Below are positions 1 through 6,823 of a stretch of DNA of 32,849 bases, in pieces. Location: assembly GCA_021158735.1 (NCBI GenBank), contig JAGGUC010000067.1, positions 1-32,849 on the forward strand, written 5' to 3'. Source of the stretch: Desulfurococcales archaeon. Lineage in GTDB: Archaea > Thermoproteota > Thermoprotei_A > Sulfolobales > NBVN01. Within the stretch, counting starts at the first letter, position 1; each line of letters begins with the position of its first letter. The notes under the pieces were generated by a model. It was not told the DNA's origin. It ran no database searches and saw nothing but the letters and a program-made list of their open reading frames with translations. Made by a program: the position numbers and the translations under genes.

Positions 1-904
1 ACACAACGTATACCCGCCTTAACGTACTACACTTCTGCATACACATCCTTATGTAATTCACATAACGACTCCACTCCTCAAGTAGCACCTTCTCTAGCTT
101 TCCAACTCTGACAATAGTTATGGAGATATAGTGCCCACAAACCATAGGCGCACTTATATCAAGTAAGGAGCCAACAATCTCAATAAGCTTCTCAACATCT
201 TCTTCAAGCTTATTTCTATCTACATGACCATTGTATTCCTCTAGAACTCTCTTCAACTCGTGAAGCACTATATGTTTGTATAGCGATACATCGTCAGCTC
301 TATTGATGTACTCTATGAGTTTCCTAAACTCTTCATTCTCCTCGTAGACTTTTCGTACATACTGCATGAACTCCTTCAACACGTTAACATCCCTGCTAGC
401 GTATTCACGTGCTATAGAGATTGAGAGTAGCTGTGCTAGCCTAGAACCGAAGACAGGTTCTAGGTACTGCGAGACTGCGTATGGTGCCGCCATGAGGAGC
501 GTCTTAGCTATTACTTGGTTTAGATTAGTGGTATAGGGTATTCTAACAAGCAATACACCTCTCTCAAGGTCGAGTAGAACTCCTTCCTCACTAGACCACT
601 CTACATCTACATCATACTCAATACCGAGGCCGGGAGCAGCTGACCGCCTAGATACAAGGTTCTTCAGGTACTCCCTAACGTACTCCTTATGCTTACGCTT
701 AACCAAGTGGGAAGCCAGGGGGTAGTAGACCTTAAGCTTTACGTAGCGTATAGCATTCTCAACACTTCTAAACAGCTTCATCAACACCTTGAGGATTAGG
801 TAGATAGCAAAGATAATACCAAGTACTGTAAACAACGACCTTAGAGGCTCAGGTAGCTTATCAAGTATCTCAAGTATCCTAACAATATAGCTCAAGTCTA
901 TCAA
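1..904 (-). CDS. unknown membrane-anchored protein, 3' end beyond window
   Basis: An open frame on the minus strand runs from a TTG at 904 off the left edge, giving at least 301 residues with no stop. An N-terminal hydrophobic segment around residues 20-45 (LRSLFTVLGIIFAIYLILKV) looks like a single membrane anchor. It is followed by a soluble, charged, mostly helical region with several Cys near the visible end. I do not recognise the family. A TATA-like element (CTTTATAATT on the minus strand, 924-933) sits about 24 bases upstream of the TTG, so the mRNA is probably leaderless, which supports this start. The gene lies just inside the right end of an integrated element (X), so it is probably accessory cargo. 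Function unknown; coding status is well supported by the long clean frame. Confidence 0.75.
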   Translation of the reverse strand, partial: MIDLSYIVRILEILDKLPEPLRSLFTVLGIIFAIYLILKVLMKLFRSVENAIRYVKLKVYYPLASHLVKRKHKEYVREYLKNLVSRRSAAPGLGIEYDVDVEWSSEEGVLLDLERGVLLVRIPYTTNLNQVIAKTLLMAAPYAVSQYLEPVFGSRLAQLLSISIAREYASRDVNVLKEFMQYVRKVYEENEEFRKLIEYINRADDVSLYKHIVLHELKRVLEEYNGHVDRNKLEEDVEKLIEIVGSLLDISAPMVCGHYISITIVRVGKLEKVLLEEWSRYVNYIRMCMQKCSTLRRVYVV

Positions 905-923
905 GAAATCATTAACAGCAACG

Positions 924-933
924 AATTATAAAG
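924..933 (-). promoter_or_regulatory. TATA box of the leftmost gene
   Basis: CTTTATAATT on the minus strand, centred about 24 bases from the TTG start at 904. This is the spacing expected for a leaderless archaeal transcript. Confidence 0.5.
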
Positions 934-967
934 GATACCGGTTAATACTCATAACCTCTATACTACG

Positions 968-1076
968 TGGCATATCATACTTCAGTTAATACATGTTTTG
1001 ATAGCACTAATTGAATATCAGTTACATCTGTTTGGCATATCAGCTATATGCCAGCTAAGTTGGTTCTGGCATATGT
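968..1076. repeat. integrase arm-type repeats of element X (TGGCATATCA)
   Basis: Three direct copies of TGGCATAT(C/G)(A/T) at 968, 1033 and 1067. An inverted partner ATATGCCA at 1046-1053 forms the dyad TGGCATAT-N5-ATATGCCA. The last copy touches the att core. The layout matches arm sites beside a recombinase core; binding by an integrase is inferred. Confidence 0.5.
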
Positions 1077-1118
1077 CTGGAGCCCCGTGGTCCGGGGTTC
1101 AAATCCCCGCGGCCCCAC
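1077..1118 (+). other. att site 1: 3' fragment of a tRNA gene (42-bp direct repeat)
   Basis: The 42 bases are identical to 7259-7300. They contain a T-arm (CGGGG, TTCAAAT, CCCCG) followed by the acceptor strand CGGCCCC and A; this copy also keeps CCA. No matching 5' half (GGGGCCG) lies upstream, so it is a partial tRNA left by integration and not a functional gene. The core starts with CTGGAG, which would put CTG at the anticodon position and suggest tRNA-Gln(CUG). The variable loop would then be 6 nt, so the identity is uncertain. Confidence 0.85.
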
Positions 1119-1170
1119 CACATCAAATTTATATGAATTCTGATATTGTTCTAATTGGTGGTAGTTGCCT

Positions 1171-1202
1171 TGTTATATCACTATTTTCAGATTGTTATGT
1201 CA
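1171..1202. repeat. left-end arm repeats of element A
   Basis: TGTTATATCA at 1171-1180 and TGTTATGTCA at 1193-1202, 22 bases apart, just inside the left att. The same pair recurs 23 bases apart in remnant B (7352-7361, 7375-7384). Presumed integrase arm-binding sites. Confidence 0.5.
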
Positions 1203-1283
1203 GGTTCTAATGTGTAAGCTGAATTCAAAAGTGAATTCCTTGATTAGGGGTGGTGCTTCTTTGTTGACGTCAGGTTTATTGAT

Positions 1284-1823
1284 TTGAGGAGTATTCCTGA
1301 TGATGTAAGGTATAGGATATTCAACTATCTCTGGAATGTTAGGAGGGTTGGTAGTAGGAATTTAGGTATATCTTCTGCTTTAGCTAACATGGTTAAGAAC
1401 CGGAAGAGGAGAGTTACTGATAGCTTATTGAAGTGCATGTTAGAGCTACTTACACCTGAGGAGTACGCTGAGCTTGTTGAGGAAGTTACTGCTGTTAGAG
1501 TTGATTCTAATACATTTGTTAAGATTCTTGTATCAGCAGTTGCAGATCCTGCGCTAAAGCCTATCTTAGTAGAGTTCGTAAAGAATAGACTCGCGGCGGA
1601 GATGTTAGCTGAAACAACGAGGTACACGGTTACGAAGCAGGACTTGCAGGAGTTTAGGTCTGTTCTTGAGAAGAAGGTACTTGGTGAGATAATTGCGGTA
1701 TTAACAGGTCAGACAGACCTAGCTAAGGTGGAGATGGTTATCAGGCACTACTTTGGTGGATCAATAGAGAAGATGAGGGAATTTTACGATGAAAACGCGC
1801 CCCAAATATTGGAAGAAATCTAA
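1284..1823 (+). pseudogene. integrase N-terminal-domain protein, probable truncated integrase
   Basis: The frame is open from 1248; the first usable start is TTG at 1284. Before it the same frame reads VDVRFID, which appears to belong to the protein, so the original start has probably been lost. Residues 1-70 (IPDDVRYRIFNYLW, GISSALANMVKNRKR, LLTPEEYAELVEE) match in pattern the N-domain of the intact integrase at 24929 (LGDDVRLSILRAV, GIAKSSLHRYLSGKR, HLEREEFESIVSE), an HTH-like fold. The remaining 110 residues are helical, but none of the Arg, Lys-x-x-Arg or Tyr catalytic signatures of tyrosine recombinases is visible. It sits where the integrase gene should be, right after att and the arm repeats. 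It may be a decayed integrase or a domesticated DNA-binding regulator. The terminal part overlaps no other gene. Confidence 0.6.
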
Positions 1824-1831
1824 ATAAATTT

Positions 1832-1850
1832 ATATCTACTAGATAGATAT
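1832..1850. promoter_or_regulatory. palindromic operator over TATA box, copy 1
   Basis: ATATCTA-N5-TAGATAT is a perfect 7-bp dyad overlapping the TATA-like TTTATATCT upstream of the first metallophosphoesterase gene. A near-identical site (6 of 7 arm bases) lies before the second one at 2691-2709, so both genes were probably controlled by one repressor. Confidence 0.55.
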
Positions 1851-1853
1851 AAA

Positions 1854-2705
1854 TTGGTGGAAGGGAAAGTGAAGATCTGTTGTGTCGGTGATATACACTA
1901 TCCGTATAGGGTAAGTTTGGAGGAGATAGTCGATAATATAGATGACGCTTGCTTTGATTCCGATATACTCGTTCTTGTAGGTGATATAACGTCTAGTGGT
2001 AACTTAGACTACGTTAGAAAGATGTTAACTAAAATTAAAGAAGCTGTTGACTCTCTCTGTTCTGGTAATTCCGGGTAACCACGACATTTATGTGGATTAT
2101 AGTGAATTATCTAGAGGCATTATCTCATTACTTAAACTGTCCATGTCCAATACTTTAGTTGAAAAGTTAGGCTGTGTAGCTTTAATGAAAGGATCGTTCA
2201 TCTTAAATAGTATAGGTTTTGTAGGTTCGATTGGATGGTATGATTACTCGTTTGCTCCCAATTGGCTCGGGCTTAGCTTAGAGGATTTTAGAGCTAAGTC
2301 TTATAGCTTGCAGGTGTGGGCTGATGAGAATTACATTAAATTGCCTTTCCAGATGAAGAATTCACGTTATATCTAGTTAATAAGTTAGAAGAAGATATCA
2401 GAAGGATCTACGATAAAGTAGATAAAATAGTTGTAGCTTTACACCATTTACCATTTAGAGAATTAGAACACTACAAGCTCAGAGCGGAATGAGACTACTT
2501 CTCGACTTTTATGGGCTCCGAAAGCTTTGGATACATCATTAAGAAGTATAGTGATAAGGTAAGGTTAGTGTTGTTCGGTCATCAACATAATGGTGTAGAG
2601 ACCAAGATATGAAAGGAAGTTAAGGGTGTTAAGTGCTGCAACTGCGCATCCTCGCTGCCACTTGTAGTTAAAAAACCTAAGACTAGATTTATATCTATCA
2701 GATAG
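1854..2705 (+). pseudogene. calcineurin-like metallophosphoesterase, broken (copy 1)
   Basis: Pieces of one metallophosphoesterase are readable in order across changing frames: VGDIHYP, LVGDIT, then after a shift near 2060 (a CT-rich run) VIPGNHDIYV, then after a shift near 2350 ALHHLPF and LFGHQHNG. These are the metal-ligand motifs D-x-H, GD, GNHD, H and GHxH of the family (phosphodiester/phosphomonoester hydrolases with two metal ions). Two in-frame TGA codons (2490-2492 and 2610-2612) further break the 3' part. The start is probably GTG at 1869 (VKICCVGDIH), by analogy with the second copy (MKIMVISDLH); a TTG at 1854 is in the same frame. With two frameshifts and two stops it is a dead gene. 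It lies between the integrase remnant and a second, divergent metallophosphoesterase. Confidence 0.85.
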
Positions 2706-2709
2706 GTAT
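2691..2709. promoter_or_regulatory. palindromic operator over TATA box, copy 2
   Basis: ATATCTA-N5-TAGGTAT, a 6/7 match to the dyad at 1832-1850, again overlapping TTTATATCT just upstream of the second metallophosphoesterase gene. It overlaps the 3' end of the first pseudogene. Confidence 0.5.
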
Positions 2710-2731
2710 GTATCTATGTGGGGATGGGAAA

Positions 2732-3451
2732 ATGAAAATAATGGTTATAAGCGACTTGCATTATGATAAGCGTGTATTTAAAGGAATTGACGGGTCTAGG
2801 GCATGGGAGTGGCTGTTATCAATAGTAGATTATTATGGGCTTGATTATCTGTTAAGCTGTGGAGATTGGGGTACTGGTATTAGCTTCGAGGAATTCTATG
2901 AGTTGCTTGAGAAAACTATTGTCTTGAGTGTCTACGGCAACCACGAGAACATGGATGTTCTAACCAAACTGTACAATGTTAAGACTAGTGAATACCTACC
3001 TGTACTCATGGAAGATGCTAGAATATATGAATTTAGTGAGTTAAGGATAGCAGGTATAAGCGGGGTCATAGCTAAGAAGAGGAAGACGAAGAAGGGAGTT
3101 CCGAGACGAACACCTGGAGAATTCCTAGAAGCTGCCGAGAAGCTAAGGAACAAGAACATAGATGTACTACTCATACATTAGACACTCTACCTCCCAAACC
3201 TGTTCCCGTTCACGGCGCAGGGTTTCCGCTCGTTAACTGCTTTAGAAACCGTAAGAATAATTAAACCAAGACTAGTAATTAACGGGCACATGCATAGTGG
3301 AGGCTATAGGACACATGATTTTCCGTGGAGAACAAAGTATATCTACATAGATTCTTCGCAGAAGGAGAGACATTACCTAATATTAAATACAAATAATATG
3401 GACTTAGAAGTGTGGAGAGACTTCGAAGTAGTTGATGAAGTTGAGGTGTAG
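2732..3451 (+). pseudogene. metallophosphoesterase with single in-frame TAG (copy 2)
   Basis: From ATG 2732 (MKIMVISDLHYD) the frame shows D-x-H, SCGDWG and VYGNHENMD, the standard metal-binding motifs of calcineurin-like phosphoesterases. It reads IDVLLIH and then TAG (3179-3181). The same frame continues without a shift through TLYLPNLFPF, VINGHMHSGG and a C-terminus ending at TAG 3449-3451, about 239 codons in all. Family members usually have HExP after the strand, so the TAG most likely replaces GAG (Glu): one point mutation. An alternative start at 2708 in frame is upstream of the likely transcription start. The gene has its own TATA box and operator. It could be a recent nonsense pseudogene, a sequencing error, or a readthrough case; the last is least likely. 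Confidence 0.8.
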
Positions 3452-3481
3452 AAAGCTTTATACCTTATTTAAACATTATAT

Positions 3482-3513
3482 GTTACTGGAGTAACAACTG
3501 TTACAGTTGTTAC
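3482..3513. repeat. 9-bp phased GTTAC/GTAAC repeats with 10-bp inverted repeat
   Basis: GTTAC at 3482, GTAAC at 3491, GTTAC at 3500 and GTTAC at 3509 are exactly 9 bases apart. GTAACAACTG (3491-3500) and CAGTTGTTAC (3504-3513) make a perfect 10-bp inverted repeat with a 3-base spacer. It lies between two convergent genes, directly before the GC-rich segment. Possible protein-binding iterons or an RNA hairpin. An alternative is the leftover of a Thr/Val-repeat coding sequence (it reads VTGVTTVTVVT). Confidence 0.5.
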
Positions 3514-3575
3514 CGCCGCGGAGTGGCCCCCACGGTGAGGGAGGGATGAGTCGTGGGCTCTGCCGTGACGCGGCG
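3514..3575 (+). ncRNA. candidate GC-rich structured small RNA
   Basis: A strongly GC-rich island in AT-rich DNA, closed by a perfect 7-bp stem CGCCGCG (3514-3520) / CGCGGCG (3569-3575). Inside, CCCAC (3529-3533) can pair with GTGGG (3553-3557), leaving a 19-nt G/A-rich loop (3534-3552) with GTGA and ATGA; CACGG (3531-3535) / CCGTG (3563-3567) is an alternative pairing. A T-rich tract (about 3578-3588) follows and could be a terminator, and TATA-like sequences lie around 3458-3475. The shape recalls an archaeal H/ACA-type hairpin with a K-loop, but a clear ACA box is missing. Strand and function are inferred. Confidence 0.4.
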
Positions 3576-3582
3576 ACTTTCT

Positions 3583-3978
3583 CTACTTTTCGAATCTCCT
3601 GAGCTCTTCCCTAAACCTCTTAGGATTGTTCTTGAGAAGAATCCTGAAGTAATTAGCTAGATTATCTGTTATAGTTATCAGGTTGTTCATGTACTTAGCC
3701 TTGGGTTCGCTTTCAAGCACCTTAGGTTCGTAGCTTATGTACCTGCTGAGTTTGTTGTCCGCAATTATTAGTGCAGGTCTATAGCGATGTAGAAGGCTTT
3801 CCACAGCATCTATTGATTGGACAACTTGGGCTAAGTCAATCACCTCTCTTAACTTGCTGTACCTCCTAGAGAAGAACCTTAGATAACTAGCTCTCCTACT
3901 AGAAGAAACCCTACGAAAATGTCTTAGCCCAGTACAGAGACGGCCAAACACCCTACTCTTCAAAACGTGCTCTCTCAT
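3583..3978 (-). CDS. unknown protein; true 5' end probably upstream and frameshifted
   Basis: 131 residues from ATG 3978, basic in the N-half (many Arg). The same frame is open further upstream to about 4046 and reads LSNLIIAIDLSEDGPRIIAL, a beta-strand with Asp that looks like real protein. No ATG/GTG/TTG exists there in frame, because GTG ATT TAA at 4049-4041 ends at once. Adding one T to the ATTT run would give a start GTG ATT TTA AGC in frame 18 bases after the preceding gene, behind a GGTGAT ribosome site. So the gene may be full length but broken by a 1-base deletion. The strand-Asp motif and a later RPALIIADNK hint at an RNase H-like fold, a weak inference. It is in operon order with the upstream minus-strand gene. 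Confidence 0.5.
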   Translation of the reverse strand: MREHVLKSRVFGRLCTGLRHFRRVSSSRRASYLRFFSRRYSKLREVIDLAQVVQSIDAVESLLHRYRPALIIADNKLSRYISYEPKVLESEPKAKYMNNLITITDNLANYFRILLKNNPKRFREELRRFEK

Positions 3979-4066
3979 GCCAACTAGAGCTATTATTCTA
4001 GGACCGTCCTCACTAAGGTCTATAGCTATTATTAAGTTGCTTAAATCACATCACCTATAGTTTTTG

Positions 4067-4420
4067 CTATAGCTTTAGGTTCTTAAGCTTGTAGTACTTC
4101 CTATGTAATTTCTTTTCTGCCCATACTTTTGCTGCTTCCACAATTTCTGTTGGTAGTTTTTCTAAATCTACAGGCCTAGATAGCTCTAGTTCACATGTTA
4201 TATTGTGTTTCTCACACTTAAGATAGAGTGATAGTGCAAATGCTAGCTCTAGCCCTCTATCGGGAAACAAGAAATACACATAGTCTTGTGAGTAAGCGAT
4301 TTCACCTTGTAATTTGATGTGCTTCCTCTTCTGATTTCTCCTGAACTTCTTGATGTTATTGAGAATGAATTCTCTTAGGTTTTTATTCTGTACTTTCCTT
4401 GGAATTCTCAGTATTATCAT
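4067..4420 (-). CDS. small basic protein of unknown function
   Basis: 117 residues, very Lys/Arg-rich, starting MIILRIPRKVQNKNLREFI. A central hydrophobic stretch (YVYFLFPDRGLELAFALSLYL, about residues 48-68) is more like buried helix/strand than a membrane segment. A TATA-like TTTATATATT lies about 35 bases upstream on the minus strand and a weak AGGTAAG ribosome site precedes the ATG. It is the first gene of a probable two-gene unit with the gene at 3583-3978. I do not recognise the family. High charge and location in an integrated element suggest nucleic-acid binding, but this is only an inference. Confidence 0.6.
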   Translation of the reverse strand: MIILRIPRKVQNKNLREFILNNIKKFRRNQKRKHIKLQGEIAYSQDYVYFLFPDRGLELAFALSLYLKCEKHNITCELELSRPVDLEKLPTEIVEAAKVWAEKKLHRKYYKLKNLKL

Positions 4421-4527
4421 AATTCTTACCTGTTTTAATTATGCTGAAGTTAATATATAAATTGATGACTATGGTAGTAGTTGATATTTATTTGTAGATA
4501 TTAGCGTTGTTTTGTTGGGGCAACGGC

Positions 4528-5520
4528 GTGAGGGCTGCGTCGCAACTGCTGGCGCTGTTGATTTCGGAGGCTATAGTTGTTGGGCTAGCTGTTGCTGGGA
4601 GTGGAATTTTAAGTAATATTTTGCTTAGGCAGTCGCCGAGAGGTGGGAGTTTAGTTTTGGCTGGTTTCGAGTGGTGGTGGGAGGAACGTGAAGGTAATGG
4701 TTTTGTTATTTATGTGCGCGGAGTCGTTTCTAACATAGGTGTTGATGAGGTTAATATAACGGGCGTGTGGGTAGCTATTAATGGTGTTAACTATAATTTA
4801 AGATTCACTGCTAATGCTAACTTAAAATCTAACGAGTGGACAGAGGTTTTTGCTAACGGAAAAATAGTTTCTCTACCAAACAATAGTAGACTTACAGTAT
4901 TTGTTAGGTACTGTACAATAAGTAAATGTTCAGTTAGCTTTGTAGGTGCCAATATAAAGAGTTCTAGGTATTTAGTGAGGGAGGTTTACTATACAATTAC
5001 ACTTCCTGGGTACACTACTGTTACTAGAACGAGGACTTACACTGTAACTTATACTTATACAGTTACAAGTAATGTTGGGGAAACTAGTACTGTTATTAGT
5101 ACGCTTACTGAAACTGTAACTAGTGTTGCGACAGCTACGCAAACAAATACAGTTACAGTAACTACAACTGTTATTACTACAGCTACTGCAACTAAACCTG
5201 CGTGGCCTGTTAAGTTTGAAGCATGTTATGATGTTAATAATAACATAAATGTATATGGGGTGCTACAAAAACCTGTGCGCAAGGAGCCTATTCCTTATAT
5301 TGTTAAGTACTTAAGGTGTAACGTGTTTGGGTGCGATGTTCTTGCTGTAAAGGTGTTTGAATGGAAGACTGACCGAACATTCTATAGCAGGTACAGACCC
5401 GTATCAGTCGGTTCTCTGAGTTCTCTAAGAATAGAGATATGGAGTGTTGATTGGTACAGTAGTAAAATTATTCAGAAAATTTATGATCAGACTGTTGACA
5501 CCAGTATTAGATGTGCTTAG
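4528..5520 (+). CDS. pilin-like surface protein with Thr/Val-rich stalk
   Basis: I chose GTG 4528 (VRAASQLLALLISEAIVVGLAVAG); an in-frame TTG at 4507 would add seven residues. The N-terminus has a short positive stretch, then about 20 hydrophobic residues preceded by Ala-Ser-Gln. This is like archaeal type IV pilin/class III signal peptides, in which the helix stays as the assembly core. Residues about 45-150 form a beta-rich domain (FEWWWEER, ITGVWVAING). Residues about 160-230 are a low-complexity Thr/Val/Tyr stalk of TVT-type repeats, and a C-terminal domain with four Cys (about 235-330) follows. Likely a secreted filament or adhesin subunit, or a viral structural protein, carried by element A. 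The stalk resembles O-glycosylated linkers of archaeal surface proteins. The gene is intact, unlike many of its neighbours. Confidence 0.7.
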   Translation: MRAASQLLALLISEAIVVGLAVAGSGILSNILLRQSPRGGSLVLAGFEWWWEEREGNGFVIYVRGVVSNIGVDEVNITGVWVAINGVNYNLRFTANANLKSNEWTEVFANGKIVSLPNNSRLTVFVRYCTISKCSVSFVGANIKSSRYLVREVYYTITLPGYTTVTRTRTYTVTYTYTVTSNVGETSTVISTLTETVTSVATATQTNTVTVTTTVITTATATKPAWPVKFEACYDVNNNINVYGVLQKPVRKEPIPYIVKYLRCNVFGCDVLAVKVFEWKTDRTFYSRYRPVSVGSLSSLRIEIWSVDWYSSKIIQKIYDQTVDTSIRCA

Positions 5521-5547
5521 CAGTATACATTAATAAGTTGAATGCTA

Positions 5548-5953
5548 TTAAGTACATTTTGCGTTTTTGCTTGTTTTAAGCTGTTGTTGCAGTGCCTGTT
5601 GTAGGTGTTGTATAAATAGCTGTAGCTGTATTTCTCTCTGCAATCCTTCTCTAAATGGGGAATGTTTGAATGATATCATGCATTTGTTGCTGTTAGTTAC
5701 GTGTATTAATACGTGCGGGTGCTGTATTGTGTATGCGTCTCGCAACTCTATACCGTACTTTTTAAGTACATGTTCTAGTTTTTGTACCGCCTCTAGCGTT
5801 AGGCATACTTTATGCCCTGCTTTTATTAGTTGCACTATTTTGTGCTATTTTGTGCGCGAACTCATTGTCGTTTTGTATCTTAAATATTTTCTTCATTTCG
5901 TCATAGAGATCTTCCGTTTGTGCTTGTGCGCGTTTAACTGGCATAGCTCCCAT
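5548..5953 (-). pseudogene. small gene frameshifted by a 10-bp tandem duplication
   Basis: Two overlapping minus-strand frames are parts of one gene. From ATG 5953 the first gives 47 residues (MGAMPVKRAQAQ, LYDEMKKIFKIQNDNEFAHK) and stops at 5810. The second, from 5835 to 5548, gives QLIKAGHKVCLTLEAVQKLE and a Gln-rich C-terminus. Between them the 10-mer CTATTTTGTG is duplicated in tandem (5835-5844 and 5845-5854). Deleting one copy joins the frames as EFAHKIVQLIKAGHKVC, giving a protein of about 130 residues. A TATA-like TTTTTAAA lies about 25 bases before the ATG. Family unknown. If the duplication were not a mutation, the two would be overlapping genes, which is less likely. Confidence 0.7.
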
Positions 5954-6090
5954 TTTATTGCTTACTACGTTTAAAAAAGGTGTGAGTAGCTGTGTGCAAG
6001 TAGTTTTGCGGTATTTAATTATTTATTTGTTTTTTACCGTTGTCTTCTGAGCTGTCATAATAATTAAAAAATGCGGGGCTGGGAGGATGC

Positions 6091-6204
6091 ATGTTCAAAG
6101 AAGTACAGCAAAATCCGTTTATAAAATTAAGCGTGTTAGTTATGATGCTAGCTCTTCTAGTTCTGGTAATGGTGCTTCTGTATATTATAGTATATATAAT
6201 ATGA
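6091..6204 (+). CDS. 37-residue single-pass membrane protein
   Basis: A short frame starts at ATG 6091 behind a GGGAGG ribosome site (6081-6086) at ideal spacing. The protein begins MFKEVQQNPFIKL and is then almost purely hydrophobic (Leu, Val, Met, Ile) to its end, so it is one transmembrane helix with a short N-terminal soluble part. Its TGA overlaps the ATG of the next gene (ATGA at 6201-6204), the classic sign of translational coupling. The competing longer frame from ATG 6087 has a worse ribosome-site distance and a Ser-rich leader that looks non-biological, so I prefer this reading. Function unknown; perhaps it tethers or regulates the P-loop protein encoded next. Confidence 0.6.
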   Translation: MFKEVQQNPFIKLSVLVMMLALLVLVMVLLYIIVYII

Positions 6205-6638
6205 CATGGTTGAGGGGTGGGCGCTGGTGGCTGTTTCCTGATGAGGTTGTTTCGGGTTCTAGGTTTGTCGAATCTGTTGGTGGTGATGTTTATTGGTTGA
6301 TGAGGCGTTTTGTTGATAGGGGGTTTAATGTTGATGTTCTTGGTGTTGATGCTACTGCGGGGTACGGTAAGAGTCTTGCTGCGGTTAAGCTTTGTGTTGA
6401 TCTTAGCTATGATGGTTGGCTCATTATTATCGCTTTCCATAGTCACGAGCTTGGTCGTAAATTGTTTGAGTATGTTCTTCGCTATGCGTTTATTCGTGAG
6501 CACTTGGTTGGTAAGAACTGGATTGGTAAGGTTCTTGCTCGGGGTTCTCTTGTTCTTCCTCGTGTGATCTATGTTGGTGGTATGGAGCGTTACTGCCCGC
6601 TGATGTGGTTGCTGGCAACTACATTAATATGTCGTTAA
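6201..6638 (+). pseudogene. truncated P-loop helicase, Rad3/XPD-like N-terminal part
   Basis: From ATG 6201 (MTWLRGGRWWLFPDEVV) the protein has a Walker A motif ATAGYGKS around residues 50-57, followed by AAVKLCVDL, a strand LIIIAFHSH and YVGGMERYCPL. Order and spacing match the start of XPD/Rad3-type helicases: in the XPD at 18699 APTGFGKT is followed by YSGRKMCPLL. Only about 145 codons remain. Motif II, the other Fe-S cysteines and the whole second RecA domain are missing, and the last residues after CPL look like frameshifted tail. Another frame continues as PADVVAGNYINMSL from about 6596. The gene was therefore cut by deletion or frameshift. It probably served replication or maintenance of the element. 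Coupled by ATGA to the small membrane protein. Confidence 0.65.
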
Positions 6639-6823
6639 TTAACGCTATAGTTAATAATATAAACGATGTTGCGCTGGGTGGTACGCTCAGTAGCGATTTT
6701 GTTTATGTTGCTATAGTGTTTATTGTGCTGTTTTGCAGTTCAGTGTTTTGTATTCCGTACCTAATCCGAAAGAAATTTCGGATTTCAGAATCCGACCATA
6801 AGCTCAAGCAAATTCGCGCATGA
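6605..6823 (+). CDS. possible small membrane protein or helicase-gene remnant
   Basis: A 72-codon frame from GTG 6605, overlapping the end of the helicase fragment. It has one strongly hydrophobic stretch (FVYVAIVFIVLFCSSVF, about residues 32-48) followed by a basic tail that runs into the inverted-repeat cluster. There is no ribosome site. It may be an unrelated remnant fused by a deletion. Low confidence that it is expressed. Confidence 0.25.
   Translation: MVAGNYINMSLINAIVNNINDVALGGTLSSDFVYVAIVFIVLFCSSVFCIPYLIRKKFRISESDHKLKQIRA

Larger units (their letters stand above)
1..1118. mobile_element. right end of integrated element X (left end outside window)
   Basis: The 150 bases left of the first att copy align in layout with the right end of element A. 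A motif of the type TGGCATATCA occurs at 968-977, 1033-1042 and, as TGGCATATGT, at 1067-1076 abutting the att core. Element A has TGTTATATCA at 7152, 7215 and 7249 with almost the same spacing (65 and 34 bases here, 63 and 34 there). The word AGTTAATA follows the first motif at the same distance in both (984 and 7168). This makes the left flank the right arm of a sister element whose own integrase and intact tRNA gene should lie left of the window. Confidence 0.6.

Noticed and set aside
1077-1120. Functional tRNA gene at the att copies
   Set aside because: Only the anticodon-to-3' part is present; no 5' acceptor strand GGGGCCG in the preceding 200 bases, so they are integration scars.
998-1210. 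70-residue plus-strand ORF across att 1
   Set aside because: It reads through the tRNA fragment and arm repeats and has no protein-like pattern.
3179-3181. Pyrrolysine decoding of the in-frame TAG
   Set aside because: The position is a conserved Glu of the family and a one-base change explains it; no evidence of Pyl machinery in the window.
3514-3575. TnpB-type guide (omega) RNA
   Set aside because: No TnpB or IS200/IS605 transposase gene is near; the neighbouring proteins lack RuvC motifs of that family.
5010-5200. DNA repeats inside the pilin-like gene as a separate element
   Set aside because: They encode a continuous Thr/Val stalk in frame with no stops, so they are coding repeats.
5567-5974. 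Cys-rich plus-strand ORF
   Set aside because: Antisense to the frameshifted minus-strand gene; its composition (Cys/Leu runs) is an artefact of the opposite strand's Gln-rich coding.
6015-6503. 162-residue minus-strand ORF, Thr/Asn-rich
   Set aside because: Shadow of the helicase fragment; the plus strand carries a Walker A motif and proper coupling.
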